Shown here piece by piece: positions 54,563 through 64,000 of a stretch of DNA of 64,000 nt (position 1 is the first letter of the stretch; each line of letters opens with the position of its first letter). The stretch comes from Rhynochetos jubatus. Its lineage: Eukaryota > Chordata > Aves > Eurypygiformes > Rhynochetidae. The notes under the pieces were generated by a model that had not been told where the DNA came from, ran no database searches, and saw only the letters and a list, made by a program, of their open reading frames with translations. The translations under genes and the position numbers were made by a program. The DNA lies in assembly GCA_027574665.1 (NCBI GenBank), contig CM050652.1:34863631-34927630 (forward strand), given 5' to 3'.

Positions 54563-55180
54563 TGCCTTTCACACACAGCACGACTTCCCCCTCCTGCTGC
54601 CTCCTTCTCCCTCTTGGGAAAAGTAATTGGAGAGCGAGCTTCACCTTCAGCAGCAGCCGCCCGGCGCCCAACCTGCGCGCACCGCGGAAGGGCGCGGGGC
54701 CGCCCCGGGCGGCAAAACACAGGCAGAGGCAGTTCCAAGCGCGCCCTGCGCGTGGGGCGGGAGAGACGCCCTTCTCCTCCCCGGTGTTTATCCGGCTCCT
54801 CGCCGCTCTCCTCCCCAGCCCCTTTACGAGGCGACAGGTCCCCGCGGCCGCCGCTCTGTCTGATCGAGGAGAGGGGTGGGTGTTCCACCGCCTACCCCGC
54901 GGCCCGCTCACAACCAGGGTGGGCCGCCTCCCTCCCGCCCCCACGGCAGGGCACGGCACGGCGCTGGTCTGCCTCCCCTCCCCAGCGGCGGGGTGCGAAG
55001 TTACCGCACAGGCGCACGTGGCCGCGGAGAGGAGATCCTGGCGGGGCCCCGCCGCGGGGGCGGGGAGCGCTGCCGCCGCTTCCCCGGGACCCCCCTTCCC
55101 CTCCGGCGGGAGGCTGGGCGCCGGGCGGGGAGGTGGCAGCCGCTGGGCCGGGCAAGGCCGGGCAGCTCCCCCGGGGCAGC

Positions 55181-55225
55181 GGGGCCGGGGCCGGGGCCGG
55201 GGCCGTGGCGGCGGCGGCGGCGGCG
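55181..55225 (+). repeat. GGGGCC x4 followed by GGC repeat
   Basis: Four perfect GGGGCC units occupy 55,181-55,204. After GT comes a run of about six GGC units and then GGGGGC. Both motifs are known to form G-quadruplexes and R-loops and to vary in length elsewhere. In all frames they give low-complexity Gly/Ala/Arg/Pro runs, so they account for much of the long open frames in this island. Confidence 0.85.
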
Positions 55226-56500
55226 GGGGCAGGGGCAAGAGCAGGAGCAAAGAGGGAGGAGGCGGCGCCGGCAGCCAAAAGCTGGACTGTGTCTCCCTCC
55301 AGAGGGAGAAGGGAGTCACACACGGCGGCTCCGGCGGCGGGGAAGCCGCGGCCGAGCCCCTCTTCCCCGGGCGGTGGTGGGGCCGTGGGCTTGGTCCCCG
55401 CACCTGCGCTTGGGAGGTGGCAGGGAAACGGGTTTCGGGTCAGATCCTGAAGGTCTCTTCTCCCTCTGCTTAAGAACGGGTGTCCTCGACTGTTGATTAA
55501 TAGAGGGAAATGCTGGTGGGTGAGGAGAAGCAGGAGCGTGGCTTGCTCGTGTATTTGAGCGTGTTTCGTGCAGAGAAGTGGGGGGGAGGGAGCCAAAGGA
55601 GGCGAGACAGGACTCAAATTCTCAGCTTTCTGACAGAATTCTTCTCCGCTCCTAGGTTCAGCGGGGATGAATGCATGCAGGATTAAGAAGTACTGATATA
55701 CTTAATCATCTGCTGTCTAATTTTAATTTGTACCAGCTAGTAGCATAGCAAGTTTCTGAAAGGAAGGTTTGTTGAGTCTGTAACTGTCATCACATCTTAC
55801 GTTATGTTGATGGTCAACACTGTGAGAAACGGAAGAGGGAAGCCAAACACTTCCCCAGTTGTTACAGTTCAAGCTGGAGTTTTTCCATCTCATCTGTAGA
55901 ATGCTTGAATTAATTTTTTTTCACAGCAAATTCAAACCTGAAGGTCCATGCAGTCAAAAAAGAAGGCAAAACAAAGGCTTAATGTTGACTACCCCACACA
56001 CGGAGACGCAGCTGTAGGATGACATACAAAGAGGCTGGTATGGAAAGAGCAAGTTAAAAGAAGCCTGGTGTGTGGTTGTCACAATCACTGTTGCAGCAGG
56101 CTCTGCAGCACACATAACATGCCTGGATGCGGACTGCCGCCAAATTAAAAGGCTGCTGGTTGTAAAGACAAATGTGGTCTTATCTCATTCATTGGAAGCT
56201 GGTACAATAACATCACGGTTTCCCTAGTCAGTAACTGTGTTTCTATGTTTGCAGACAGCTAAAAATAATGCAGAGGGAACTGAAGCAACCAAGACGGTGC
56301 TGCTATCAGCAGCGTAATTTCAGTACGTTGAGGTAGACCCCGACTACTGCAGATCCACAGGGGTTGGATGTTCCTGCCCCACAGATGCAAAATGAGCAGG
56401 GATCCTGAATACATACTGGAATGGGTAACCCTTACTGTTGTGTGGGTCAGTGTAGGACCACAGGTATTGTTACTGGATTAAAAGCAGTGGAAGCACACCA

Positions 56501-56540
56501 AAAATGCAACTACAGCAGCTAAAATGCAACTACAACAGCT
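56501..56540. repeat. 20-bp tandem duplication
   Basis: AAAATGCAACTACAGCAGCT at 56,501-56,520 is followed directly by a second copy at 56,521-56,540 with one base changed (G to A). It is a recent slip-type duplication. Confidence 0.9.
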
Positions 56541-58030
56541 GTTGCACTCTAGACATTGCAAACAGCTTGTAATCATAGGAGCACATATACCTTTATTAGC
56601 TACATGTATCATTACACTTCAATTGACCGTGTGTTGTGAGACCAGGGTATACTTAGTAGTTTCATATTGGTGTCCTGCTGTTACAGAAGTCAGGCAAACA
56701 CATCTGAACATGCAGAATTATTATCACCCCATTAAAACAATGCAAACAAGTCACATGCAAACAACAGAAGAAAAAGCAGTAGGCAAAGAAATCGCTAAGA
56801 TGACCTGTTTTGAAACCCAGGAATTTTGTTTGTGCAAATCTTGGAAAATGCGATCGTTATTTAAGGCGTGATGCTGCTGCACGTGAGCGGTTGTTCTAGG
56901 TCACTTTGCCTGACATCTGAAAACCTGAGCAAATCCACAGGTCGTGACACTGTGCAGGAGGACATGCATTCAGGAAGGTTTTCTGTGTGCTTTCACAGTA
57001 TGGCTAACACTCCTGGGAAAAACCGAAACGACACGCTGCACCTATACGTACGCAGTGCAGCTGGTTTTACAGGTGCTTACTGAGTAAGCCTGACTCATCT
57101 CCAAAGGTGCATTTGTACATGCTGCACATGCACGATATGATAAATTTACTACTTTCTGGAAATACTGGATTGGCAGTCTTTGTCCTACACAGCCTGTATT
57201 TATGTCTTTCTGACTGGAAAATCCCCAGCTGAATACTGTGGCCTTAGAACACAATACAGTTATGAAACACAATTATTATATGAATGTTCACTCTTTCCTT
57301 CTTCAGCTTGTTTCATTTTTGAGTTAGTGTCACTATTCCTTACTTTTCAGCAATTTGTAGGGCTCTTCCACATGCTGAAAGAAAAACATAAAACATAAAA
57401 ATGGGCACTGGCACTCTCAACAGGTATAGTGTTTGAAACAACTTCATTTCCATTTCAAGGAACAGCACAACATAAAAATCAGGAAAATAAAAACTAGTTT
57501 CTGAATAGTTGCTTATATGTGGATATGTATTTACTGATTTTACTCAGGGACGTGCATCTTCTGACCTGCTAAATAGAGAAAAATAAAATTTGTATTTTGG
57601 TTGCCACATGTAGATTTGTCTCTAAGAATTGGTGAGTTCACGAATGTCTACCAACAATTTTGCTCCTTTATCTTTCCCAACAGAAAGCTCCCCTCTTATC
57701 ACCTACTGTGCTACTAACATAAACTAACAAAATGTTCTTCACTTCAGCAGTTAGGTTCCTGGTACATAAAGATTAGGTTTTAACTTGGGTCTTCCTTCTC
57801 TCTTAATATTGAACTTCAGGTACTAAAATAAGCAGGGACACAGACCACGGCTCTCATCAGGAATGTCTCAGTGTAAGGAGACCTATAGTGGCTTAGAGAC
57901 TGATGTGCAGCAGTGTCCTACAACATTCCTCTACTGCCATCCACTAAAGCTGGGGAAGAGAAAACATAGATTCCAAAAGCCAGCTGCTGTAAATTATTTG
58001 TGTTATCACCCTGACACTTTTTGAGCTGTG

Positions 58031-58092
58031 ACAGTCCAACGGTGTCTTTGCAATGTGTCCCACAGTCCAACAGCGTTCCCTTTGCAATGTGT
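58031..58092. repeat. Imperfect tandem duplication of about 30 bp
   Basis: ACAGTCCAACGGTGTCTTTG plus CAATGTGT at 58,031-58,058 is repeated at 58,062-58,092 as ACAGTCCAACAGCGTTCCCT plus TTGCAATGTGT. The copies differ by a few substitutions and a 3-base insertion. Confidence 0.8.
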
Positions 58093-58685
58093 ATACAGAT
58101 ACACAGTTACACACTCATGTTTTTATCACAGATGAGGATCTGGTCCACCAAATTTAAAGTTCTTTAAAAGCTCTAGTACATTCCAAATATTCACATACAA
58201 AAATAAAGGTAATTGACTCCTGAAAAGTTGATCGAAAATGAAAAGGCAATGGAGCACAGTTATTCTGGGGTTCTTTATTAAGTCTCCCACAGGCATTTAT
58301 TAAAATCATGCTGGTTATTGGATTTTGAAGGAAATAATAGGTTTTTTAACTAGCATGCTGGAATCGTCATTGATCTTTCAAAGCTTCCATATAAAATGGA
58401 AAAAGCTGACTGCAAAAAATATCAGAAGTAACCATCCTTGCTTTCCTACAACACATAAGTGATATAGATAAACTCTATGATGATTTTTTTTTATCATTTA
58501 AAACCATTATCTTAAGATATGAAGTTACGTGGATTGCTTATGCATGCTAACGTAAATGGTGTTCAGAGTATCATCACCTTTCAGGATGAAAAAAACCCAG
58601 ATACATGTACATATTCTATGTCAGCTTGGGAGAAAGACTTTGTTGTTTTCAATTAGGAAGAGAGAAAGTTGGAAATCAGAGAAAA

Positions 58686-60010
58686 AATTAGGTTGGAAGG
58701 GATCTCTGAAGGTCTGCTTGGGCTGAGGTTCCAAACCCCAGTCATGGATGGGCTGATTTCAAGTTAGATCAGGTTGCTCAGGGCTGTGTCCAGTGATTTC
58801 AAATATCTACAAGGACAAAGATTCCATCTACCAGCCTCTCTGGCCCTTCTCCAGCATCTGACAACCCTCACAGTGAAGGATTTTCTTCCTTACATCCACG
58901 CAAATTTCTCAGAATTTCTCTTTCTGCCTCTTGTATCCATTGCCTCTCATCCCTTTGCTGTGCACTTCCAAGAAGCCACTGGCTCCATCTTCCGTGTAAC
59001 CATCCTTAAGTAGTTGAATACAGCAGTTAGATCCCCCCATTCCCTTCTTGAAAGGGGCTGACAACCCACAGCTTCCAGTTTTCTTGCATATTGTGCCTTC
59101 ACCACCGCTAGCACACTCTGCTGACTCATGTTCAATTTGTCCACCAGCATCTAGAGGCATTTTTCTGCAAAGACGTTTTCTAGACAGTCAGTGCCAAGCT
59201 TCTACTGCCGCATGGGGGTATTCTGTCCCAGGTGCTGGGCTCGCGTTTGTGTTTTTTGAACCTCGTGACATTTCTGTCAGCTCACTTCTCCGGCCTGTTC
59301 TGATCCTTCTGAGTGGCAGCCCTGCCCTCCAGCGTATGGAGTGCTCCCCGCATTTTGGTGTCACCTGCTGGGAGTGTTTGCCGCCATCATGCAGACGGTT
59401 AATGAAGACTGTAAGTAGTATGGGCTGCAGTACTGAACACTGAGGAATGCCACTAATGACCAGCCACTGCTCTTTAAGCCTCGCAGTTTAACTGATTTGC
59501 ACCCATTTTATAAACTACCCATCCGGCCTGTATCTACCTGGCTTGGCTACAAGGATGTTATGGCAGACCATGTCAAAAGCCTAACTAGCCTCAAGATAAA
59601 CAACACTCACTGCTCTCCCCTTCCCCCCACAGCCACTCATTTCTATGTAGGAGGCAATCAGGTTGGTCAGGCAGAATTTGCCTTTGGTAAGTCCATATTG
59701 ACTATTCCAAATCACCTTGTTCTTCGCACGTGTTGAAATGGCTTCCAGGAGAATTTTCTCCACAACCTTCCTGCGGTCTGACCTGTAGCTCCTCCTTCTT
59801 GCCTTGTTGAAAATGAGCATGGTTACCATTTTCCAATTATTTGGGATCTTCTCCTGTCACCATAAACATCTGCAGATGATAGAGAGCAGTCTCACGGTGA
59901 CATCATCCTACTCCCTCGGAGCACTTGGATGCAAAGTGCACCTGGTCCCATGGATTACTGTATGTCCATTTTGCTTAAGTGGTCCCTATTAATCTTCCCC
60001 TATCAGGGGT
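58686..60010 (-). mobile_element. Degraded CR1 LINE (3' third), minus strand
   Basis: The plus strand starts 'ttaggttggaagggatctct', the reverse complement of a CR1 3' end, and continues with 'ggttgctcagggctgtgtcc', 'ctctggcccttctccagcat' and 'tgctgactcatgttcaattt'. On the minus strand the order is reverse transcriptase core (about 59,830 down to 59,350), C-terminal region, then 3' tail at 58,686. The copy is 5'-truncated near 60,010. The sequence after the catalytic box ('ctccagcgtatggagtgctc' on the plus strand) matches the copy at 15.5-16.7 kb, so these two are probably the same subfamily. Confidence 0.85.
59350..59830 (-). pseudogene. CR1 reverse transcriptase core, decayed
   Basis: A minus-strand frame of 82 codons (59,829 to 59,581) keeps reverse transcriptase landmarks: KVVEKILLEAIS, VIWNSQYGLTKGKFCLTNLI and RAVSVVYLEAS. 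The last corresponds to the conserved VVYLD-type catalytic block, here with Glu for Asp, and it runs into a stop where Lys-Ala-Phe-Asp would follow. The Gly-x-Pro-Gln-Gly block is visible as degraded DNA near 59,430-59,450. The FADD box near 59,355-59,370 is destroyed (reads VTPK in one frame). It is clearly inactive. Confidence 0.8.
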
Positions 60011-61004
60011 GGTACTTTACTTCCTCAAACTCATCCACAAAGCAGAGTTAAAGACAAAGAAATACTGTGATGAATGATGTTTGTCTGACCTACCCCACAG
60101 AACAACATATGGATCTTTCTTCTTATGCCATTTCGTCAAAAAGGGCAAAATCCCCCAGGCTGTGAGAACTGTAGCTATTTTGAAATATAAAGATGCTTCT
60201 TTCTAATACTTTGCAAAGCACCTAAGCTCCCTAAAGGGGAAAGATTTGAAAACCTGCACTCCTCATTTCTCATTTGCTACCTCTTGACAAGTCACTACTG
60301 GGCTTTTTAGATCTTTTATATATCATCACAAGGCACCTTGCTTTCTCTCTGCGTTAGAGACCCTGTGCTGCCAGGCACAGCTTCTGAGTCTTGCCCTGGG
60401 TGAAGCACGTACCAAAAAGTTAAAAGTGTTGCAATATTTCGCGCTGTGGCTCCTAAACTTCGTTTTGAATCTAGATTGTAATCTGTGTGAAAAGCAGAAA
60501 AAAGCCACCAGAGGAATTCAGATCAACATAGAACAATACTTGGTCTCCCCACCCTTTGGAAATAGTCTTAAATTTTCTTTTTAACTAGTCATTTGCCTGG
60601 TTATATTATATATTTTGGAAGCAACAGATCTGTACTTTATTACACCAAAGGGAAGAGTCCAGAGGCCAAACATTTTAGGGTGACTACAGGGTTCTATTGC
60701 GCAACAAAGGTTTAAATTACAAGAATATTAAGTGAAGTGCTGGTTTCTTATTGGAGGTACAGTGAGTATTATTCATGAGCTTGGGAAAAGCCCCAAACTA
60801 TAGCCAGGAAAAAATACTAGCCATTTTTCCTTTAAAAAAAACCCTGAACAACTTTTCCTCAACTACACTGTGGGACTCAGAGCAGGAAATAGAAGCAATC
60901 ACAAAATCAGGCATCCAGAGAAAGAAATCAGGAGAAGAAAAAACAAAAAACCACACCAGGATAGGAGGTGTTCACACACATCTGGCCTAAATTTGGGTTA
61001 CTAT
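60011..61004. other. Unassigned AT-rich DNA
   Basis: No gene or repeat was recognised between the minus-strand CR1 copy and the inverted repeat that precedes the pentanucleotide array. Confidence 0.55.
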
Positions 61005-61080
61005 ATTATAAAACTCATTTGTCTTATAAATGTTTTATAACATGACAAATGTTTTATAAATGACAAATGAGTTTTATAAT
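61005..61080. repeat. Inverted repeat, 19-bp perfect arms, left of the ATTAT array
   Basis: The arm at 61,005-61,023 (ATTATAAAACTCATTTGTC) is the exact reverse complement of 61,062-61,080. The 38-base spacer is itself built of related pieces: ATGACAAATG and GTTTTATAA occur as direct copies there and in the right arm. It would fold into a cruciform or hairpin. It ends only 5 bases before the pentanucleotide array. Confidence 0.9.
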
Positions 61081-61085
61081 TCAGT

Positions 61086-61776
61086 ATTACGTTATGTTAT
61101 GTTATATTATATTATATTATATTATATTATATTATATTATATTATATTATATTATATCATATTATATTATATTATATTATATTATATTATATCATATCAT
61201 ATTATATTATATTATATTATATTATATTATATTATATTATATTATATTATATTATATTATATTATATTATATTATATTATATTATATTATATTATATTAT
61301 ATTATATTATATTATATTATATTATATTATATTATATTATATTATATTATATTATATTATATTATATTATATTATATTATATCATAATATAATATATTAC
61401 ATTATATTATATTATATTATATTATATTATATTATATTATATTATATTATATTATATTATATTATATTATATTATATTATATTATATTATGTTATATTAT
61501 ATTATATTATATTATATTATATTATATTATATTATATTATATTATATTACATTATATTACATTACATTATATTATATTATATTATACTATATTACATTAT
61601 ATTACATTACATTCTATTATATTATATTATATTATATTATATTATATTACATTATATTATATTATATTATATTATATTATATTATATTATATTATATTAT
61701 ATTATATTATATTATATTATATTATATTATATTATATTATATTATATTATATTATATTATATTATATTATATTATA
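61086..61776. repeat. Long ATTAT pentanucleotide microsatellite, about 138 units
   Basis: The array opens with ATTAC and GTTAT x3 and then runs as ATTAT with few interruptions (ATCAT near 61,156 and 61,190; ATTAC/ATACT/TTCTAT variants near 61,550-61,620). At 61,381-61,397 the motif switches to ATAAT, the reverse complement, before resuming. The unit is 5 bases, so each plus-strand frame reads the 5-residue cycle ILYYI without a stop. The three open frames of about 100 codons in it are therefore artefacts. Confidence 0.97.
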
Positions 61777-61783
61777 AAATAGA

Positions 61784-61850
61784 AACTACCATATTGTTTC
61801 AGATTAAGACAAAACATGCATTTGCCTTAATCTGAAACAATATGGTAGTT
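61784..61850. repeat. Hairpin: 25-bp perfect arms, 17-nt loop, right of the ATTAT array
   Basis: The arm at 61,784-61,808 starts AACTACCATATTG and the arm at 61,826-61,850 ends CAATATGGTAGTT. They are exact reverse complements over 25 bases. The loop is 61,809-61,825. It starts 8 bases after the array ends. A 67-nt perfect stem-loop resembles a microRNA precursor in size, but real precursors usually have mismatches and this one has no other support. Confidence 0.92.
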
Positions 61851-64000
61851 CCTGTTTTGCGGTGTATCAAACAGCATCAGTTCTTGCAGTCATGCTACAA
61901 ATAACTTCAAAAAAAATTAATGTTCCACCCTTGGTTAAATGTCTGGTAACTTTGTTTCAGTTTTACATTAAAGGTCGCATCATAGACAAAATGGGGAAAA
62001 AAGCAGATGTCCTTATCTAATGAGATTTTCATCTAGTTTTACAATAAATATAATTATTTCCAAAATTATGTCTTGAATTACCTTCATGAATTAATTATGT
62101 TTGTATAATTAAATTATATTAAAGAAAATGAGGCCTTGTGAAAACAGGAGGTTAGTCAGACTGAGTGTAGTGAAGGTAAGAAAGGATCAAGCTGATTTCC
62201 CAAAATGAATCCTACTTATTTTTTTCTGAAACCTCTTTACCGAGGGCACCATGTATTGGCCGACTTGAGAACTCATCTACAAGAAGGATTAGACTTCATT
62301 GTAGAGATTCATGGTGCCATTTATTATCTCGTGATATAGCATTTTCTAATCTGTGTAGTGTCATTTTAAAAACAGGCATCACAAATTCTGGTAAAAAAGG
62401 TGTCAAAGCTTATTAGCCCAGTAACTCAGTTCCCTCATGGTGGGAAATAAATTAGGGGGTTGTCAGATGTGTTGTTTGCTGAAAGAAAAAAAAAAAAAAG
62501 TCACCGTGAGCTTACCTGGGTTATTTTTCTAGAGAAATACTACTATGACTGTTTTATAGTTACGAAACACTCTTCCAAATATTATCATCTGAAGATCACT
62601 AAGTTTAGTGAAGGATACAGTGCATTGAATATGAATGACTTGTTTTGTCCCTCAGTATTTCTTTCTGATTTTGTGTCTTTCTTCCTCCGAATTTTCACCA
62701 CCTGTGTTTTAGTAAGGGAAGGAAAAATAAGGGAATTGCTCTCAGGAATGTACTAGGTTTGTGTACGTGCATTAAAAAGCATTAAAAGATGCCTTAAAGG
62801 TTGTTACAGACTTTGCATTTTATGGTGTTTTAATAGTAAGGCAAAAAGGTGCATTTTGGTATCATCTTTCTGCACAGTGACTACAGGCAAAAGTAGAGCT
62901 TTCCAAGAGTCAAGAGCAGAAGAAGTACTATTATTTAGAACACTATCTATTGTATTTATTCCAAACCCGCCTGAAACTGGGGGGAGAGAGGGGCTGGGGA
63001 CAGGACACCAAAAAGAGAATAGAATATGATCATGTTTAAATGTTCTGAATTGTAGATTTCAAGATATTTTCAAAAACAAGACCAGAAAGAAACACTTTTT
63101 TTCTTTTTTTTGAGAAAAGAGAATCAAAACGTGTTTTGTCTTGGCTATGCCTCTGTTTAATTCAGCATTAAAAAAATGCCTCTGATTATTGCAGTGTCAA
63201 AAAAAACCACTCCATATATATAAATGGTTACATTTTCTATTTAGAGTAGCTATACCTTTCAATGAGATTACAAATGTGGAGCTAATGGATTGCATAGCTA
63301 ATAGTCTAAATATAAGTAATTTCTCTTAGTATAAATAGGAAAGAGAACTACGTGTACCTTGAGAGGATTACGACCACTTAGATCTCAGGATGTGCAGGAC
63401 TAGGAAGTCAGAGGGAGTGAACTGCCTTCTTTCTCAAGGCTTTCCTCCTTCATCAAATACATGGTAGGAAATGCTAAAGGCTGCGTACCTTTGAGTTTTC
63501 TGCTTTTGTGGCTGTCCTCGCCTGATTATTCCTTCAAAGGGAGTAAATTTGTAGTCAGCAGTCCTTTAGATTAACCTTGTCTTACTCAGAACTTGAACTA
63601 CATGATGGCAGAGTACTGGGGTGCCCTGATCCTGCTCAGAAGCGTTCATGCGTGCTTCTCACTGGTGTTACAACTAAGTCCACCCTCATCTGAGGTGAGA
63701 TTAGTATCTGGTTACCCACGATAAACAGCAACACATGGATGGACAGAAATGTCGCCACCTGACTCCCTGCACTTCATGTGTCCCCACCTGGCATCCATCA
63801 TCCTGCCAAAACATTTGCTGTAACACTGACCGCCCCAGCTCTGGCCAACCTGAAGAGCTTCACCACCCGCAGGACGTCCTCATGTAGTAGATCAGTTCAA
63901 ATTTCCATTTCTTTCTTACTCATGGGGCATGGTAAACATAAGACTAAATCTCTTGGCTTGATCTTGGGTGTGGGTACCACTTATTTTCTTAAACCTAGCC
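61851..64000. other. Unassigned DNA to window end
   Basis: No gene or transposon was recognised. An A13-type run lies near 62,488-62,500. GC rises slightly in the last 400 bases, without a recognised exon. Confidence 0.55.

Larger units (their letters stand above)
53560..55470. promoter_or_regulatory. CpG island (two lobes), gene promoter
   Basis: This is the only long, very GC-rich and CpG-dense segment in the window. The lobes span about 53,560-54,275 and 54,405-55,470, with an AT-rich gap carrying an AAT microsatellite between them. Such islands in birds mark promoters of widely expressed or developmental genes. GC-box-like GGGCGG sequences occur repeatedly, for example near 54,205 and 54,757, and CCAAT boxes lie near 54,555 and 54,628. 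There is no convincing TATA box. Long open frames on both strands (up to 350 codons) are expected from the lack of AT-rich stop codons and do not indicate protein. The direction of transcription is not settled. A strong splice donor on the minus strand at 54,032 favours a leftward gene. A bidirectional promoter is possible given the two lobes. Confidence 0.88.
55480..58685. other. Unassigned DNA right of the CpG island
   Basis: AT content returns to background. The sequence holds two short tandem duplications (56,501-56,540 and 58,031-58,092) but no recognised exon or transposon. The longest frame is 115 codons at 56,524-56,871, without family resemblance. If the promoter were rightward or bidirectional, this would be the start of an intron. 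Confidence 0.55.

Noticed and set aside
54421..55617. Very long open frames (350, 306, 297, 241 and 206 codons) on both strands
   Set aside because: They overlap on both strands in a GC-rich CpG island where stop codons are rare. They consist of Pro/Arg/Gly/Ala runs with no domain, so they are composition artefacts.
61086..61776. CRISPR array or satellite centromere
   Set aside because: The unit is only 5 bases, there are no spacers, and the host is a vertebrate. It is a microsatellite.
61060..61782. Open frames of about 100 codons made of Tyr/Ile/Leu repeats
   Set aside because: They are translations of the ATTAT microsatellite, which contains no stop in any plus-strand frame.

Overview
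The window looks like avian nuclear DNA. It is AT-rich overall. Its recognisable repeats are CR1 LINEs in both orientations and an ERVL-type LTR, there is a single strong CpG island, and I see no Alu- or B1-like SINEs. The bird assignment rests on the CR1 3' terminus (ATTCTATG repeat at about 21.2 kb), on CR1 protein remnants and on the LTR sequence. I cannot name the species. Conclusions about families come from recognising sequence by eye, not from a search.

Layout. 1-15.5 kb: unassigned AT-rich DNA with a CpG-bearing GC block at 11.33-11.62 kb and a mild GC rise at 7.4-8.9 kb. 15.48-16.66 kb: a short inverted CR1 tail followed by a degraded CR1 3' half. 16.8-21.2 kb: an almost full-length CR1 (+ strand) with a GC-rich 5' region, ORF1 (coiled coil plus SGNH-type esterase) and ORF2 (endonuclease plus reverse transcriptase), all broken by frameshifts and stops. 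21.2-45.5 kb: unassigned DNA with one small CR1 scrap at 39.4 kb. 45.5-47.3 kb: an internally deleted ERVL-like element whose 3' LTR carries a nested, oppositely oriented LTR-like insertion. 47.3-53.5 kb: unassigned, with one possible ancient LINE scrap. 53.56-55.47 kb: a two-lobed CpG island, surely a promoter, with CCAAT boxes, a candidate first-exon splice donor on the minus strand and a GGGGCC x4 / GGC tract. 58.7-60.0 kb: a second degraded CR1 on the minus strand. 61.0-61.85 kb: a roughly 690-bp ATTAT pentanucleotide array flanked closely on both sides by different perfect inverted repeats.

No conserved protein-coding exon was recognised. Nearly all the open frames are chance frames, GC-island frames, microsatellite translations or transposon remnants. 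The simplest reading is that the CpG island is the 5' end of a gene, possibly transcribed leftward, so that much of 1-54 kb could be a very long first intron. That is inference. I found no clear undescribed gene system. The best leads are the hairpin-bracketed ATTAT array, the GGGGCC/GGC tract in the promoter, and the nested retroelement at 45.5-47.3 kb.
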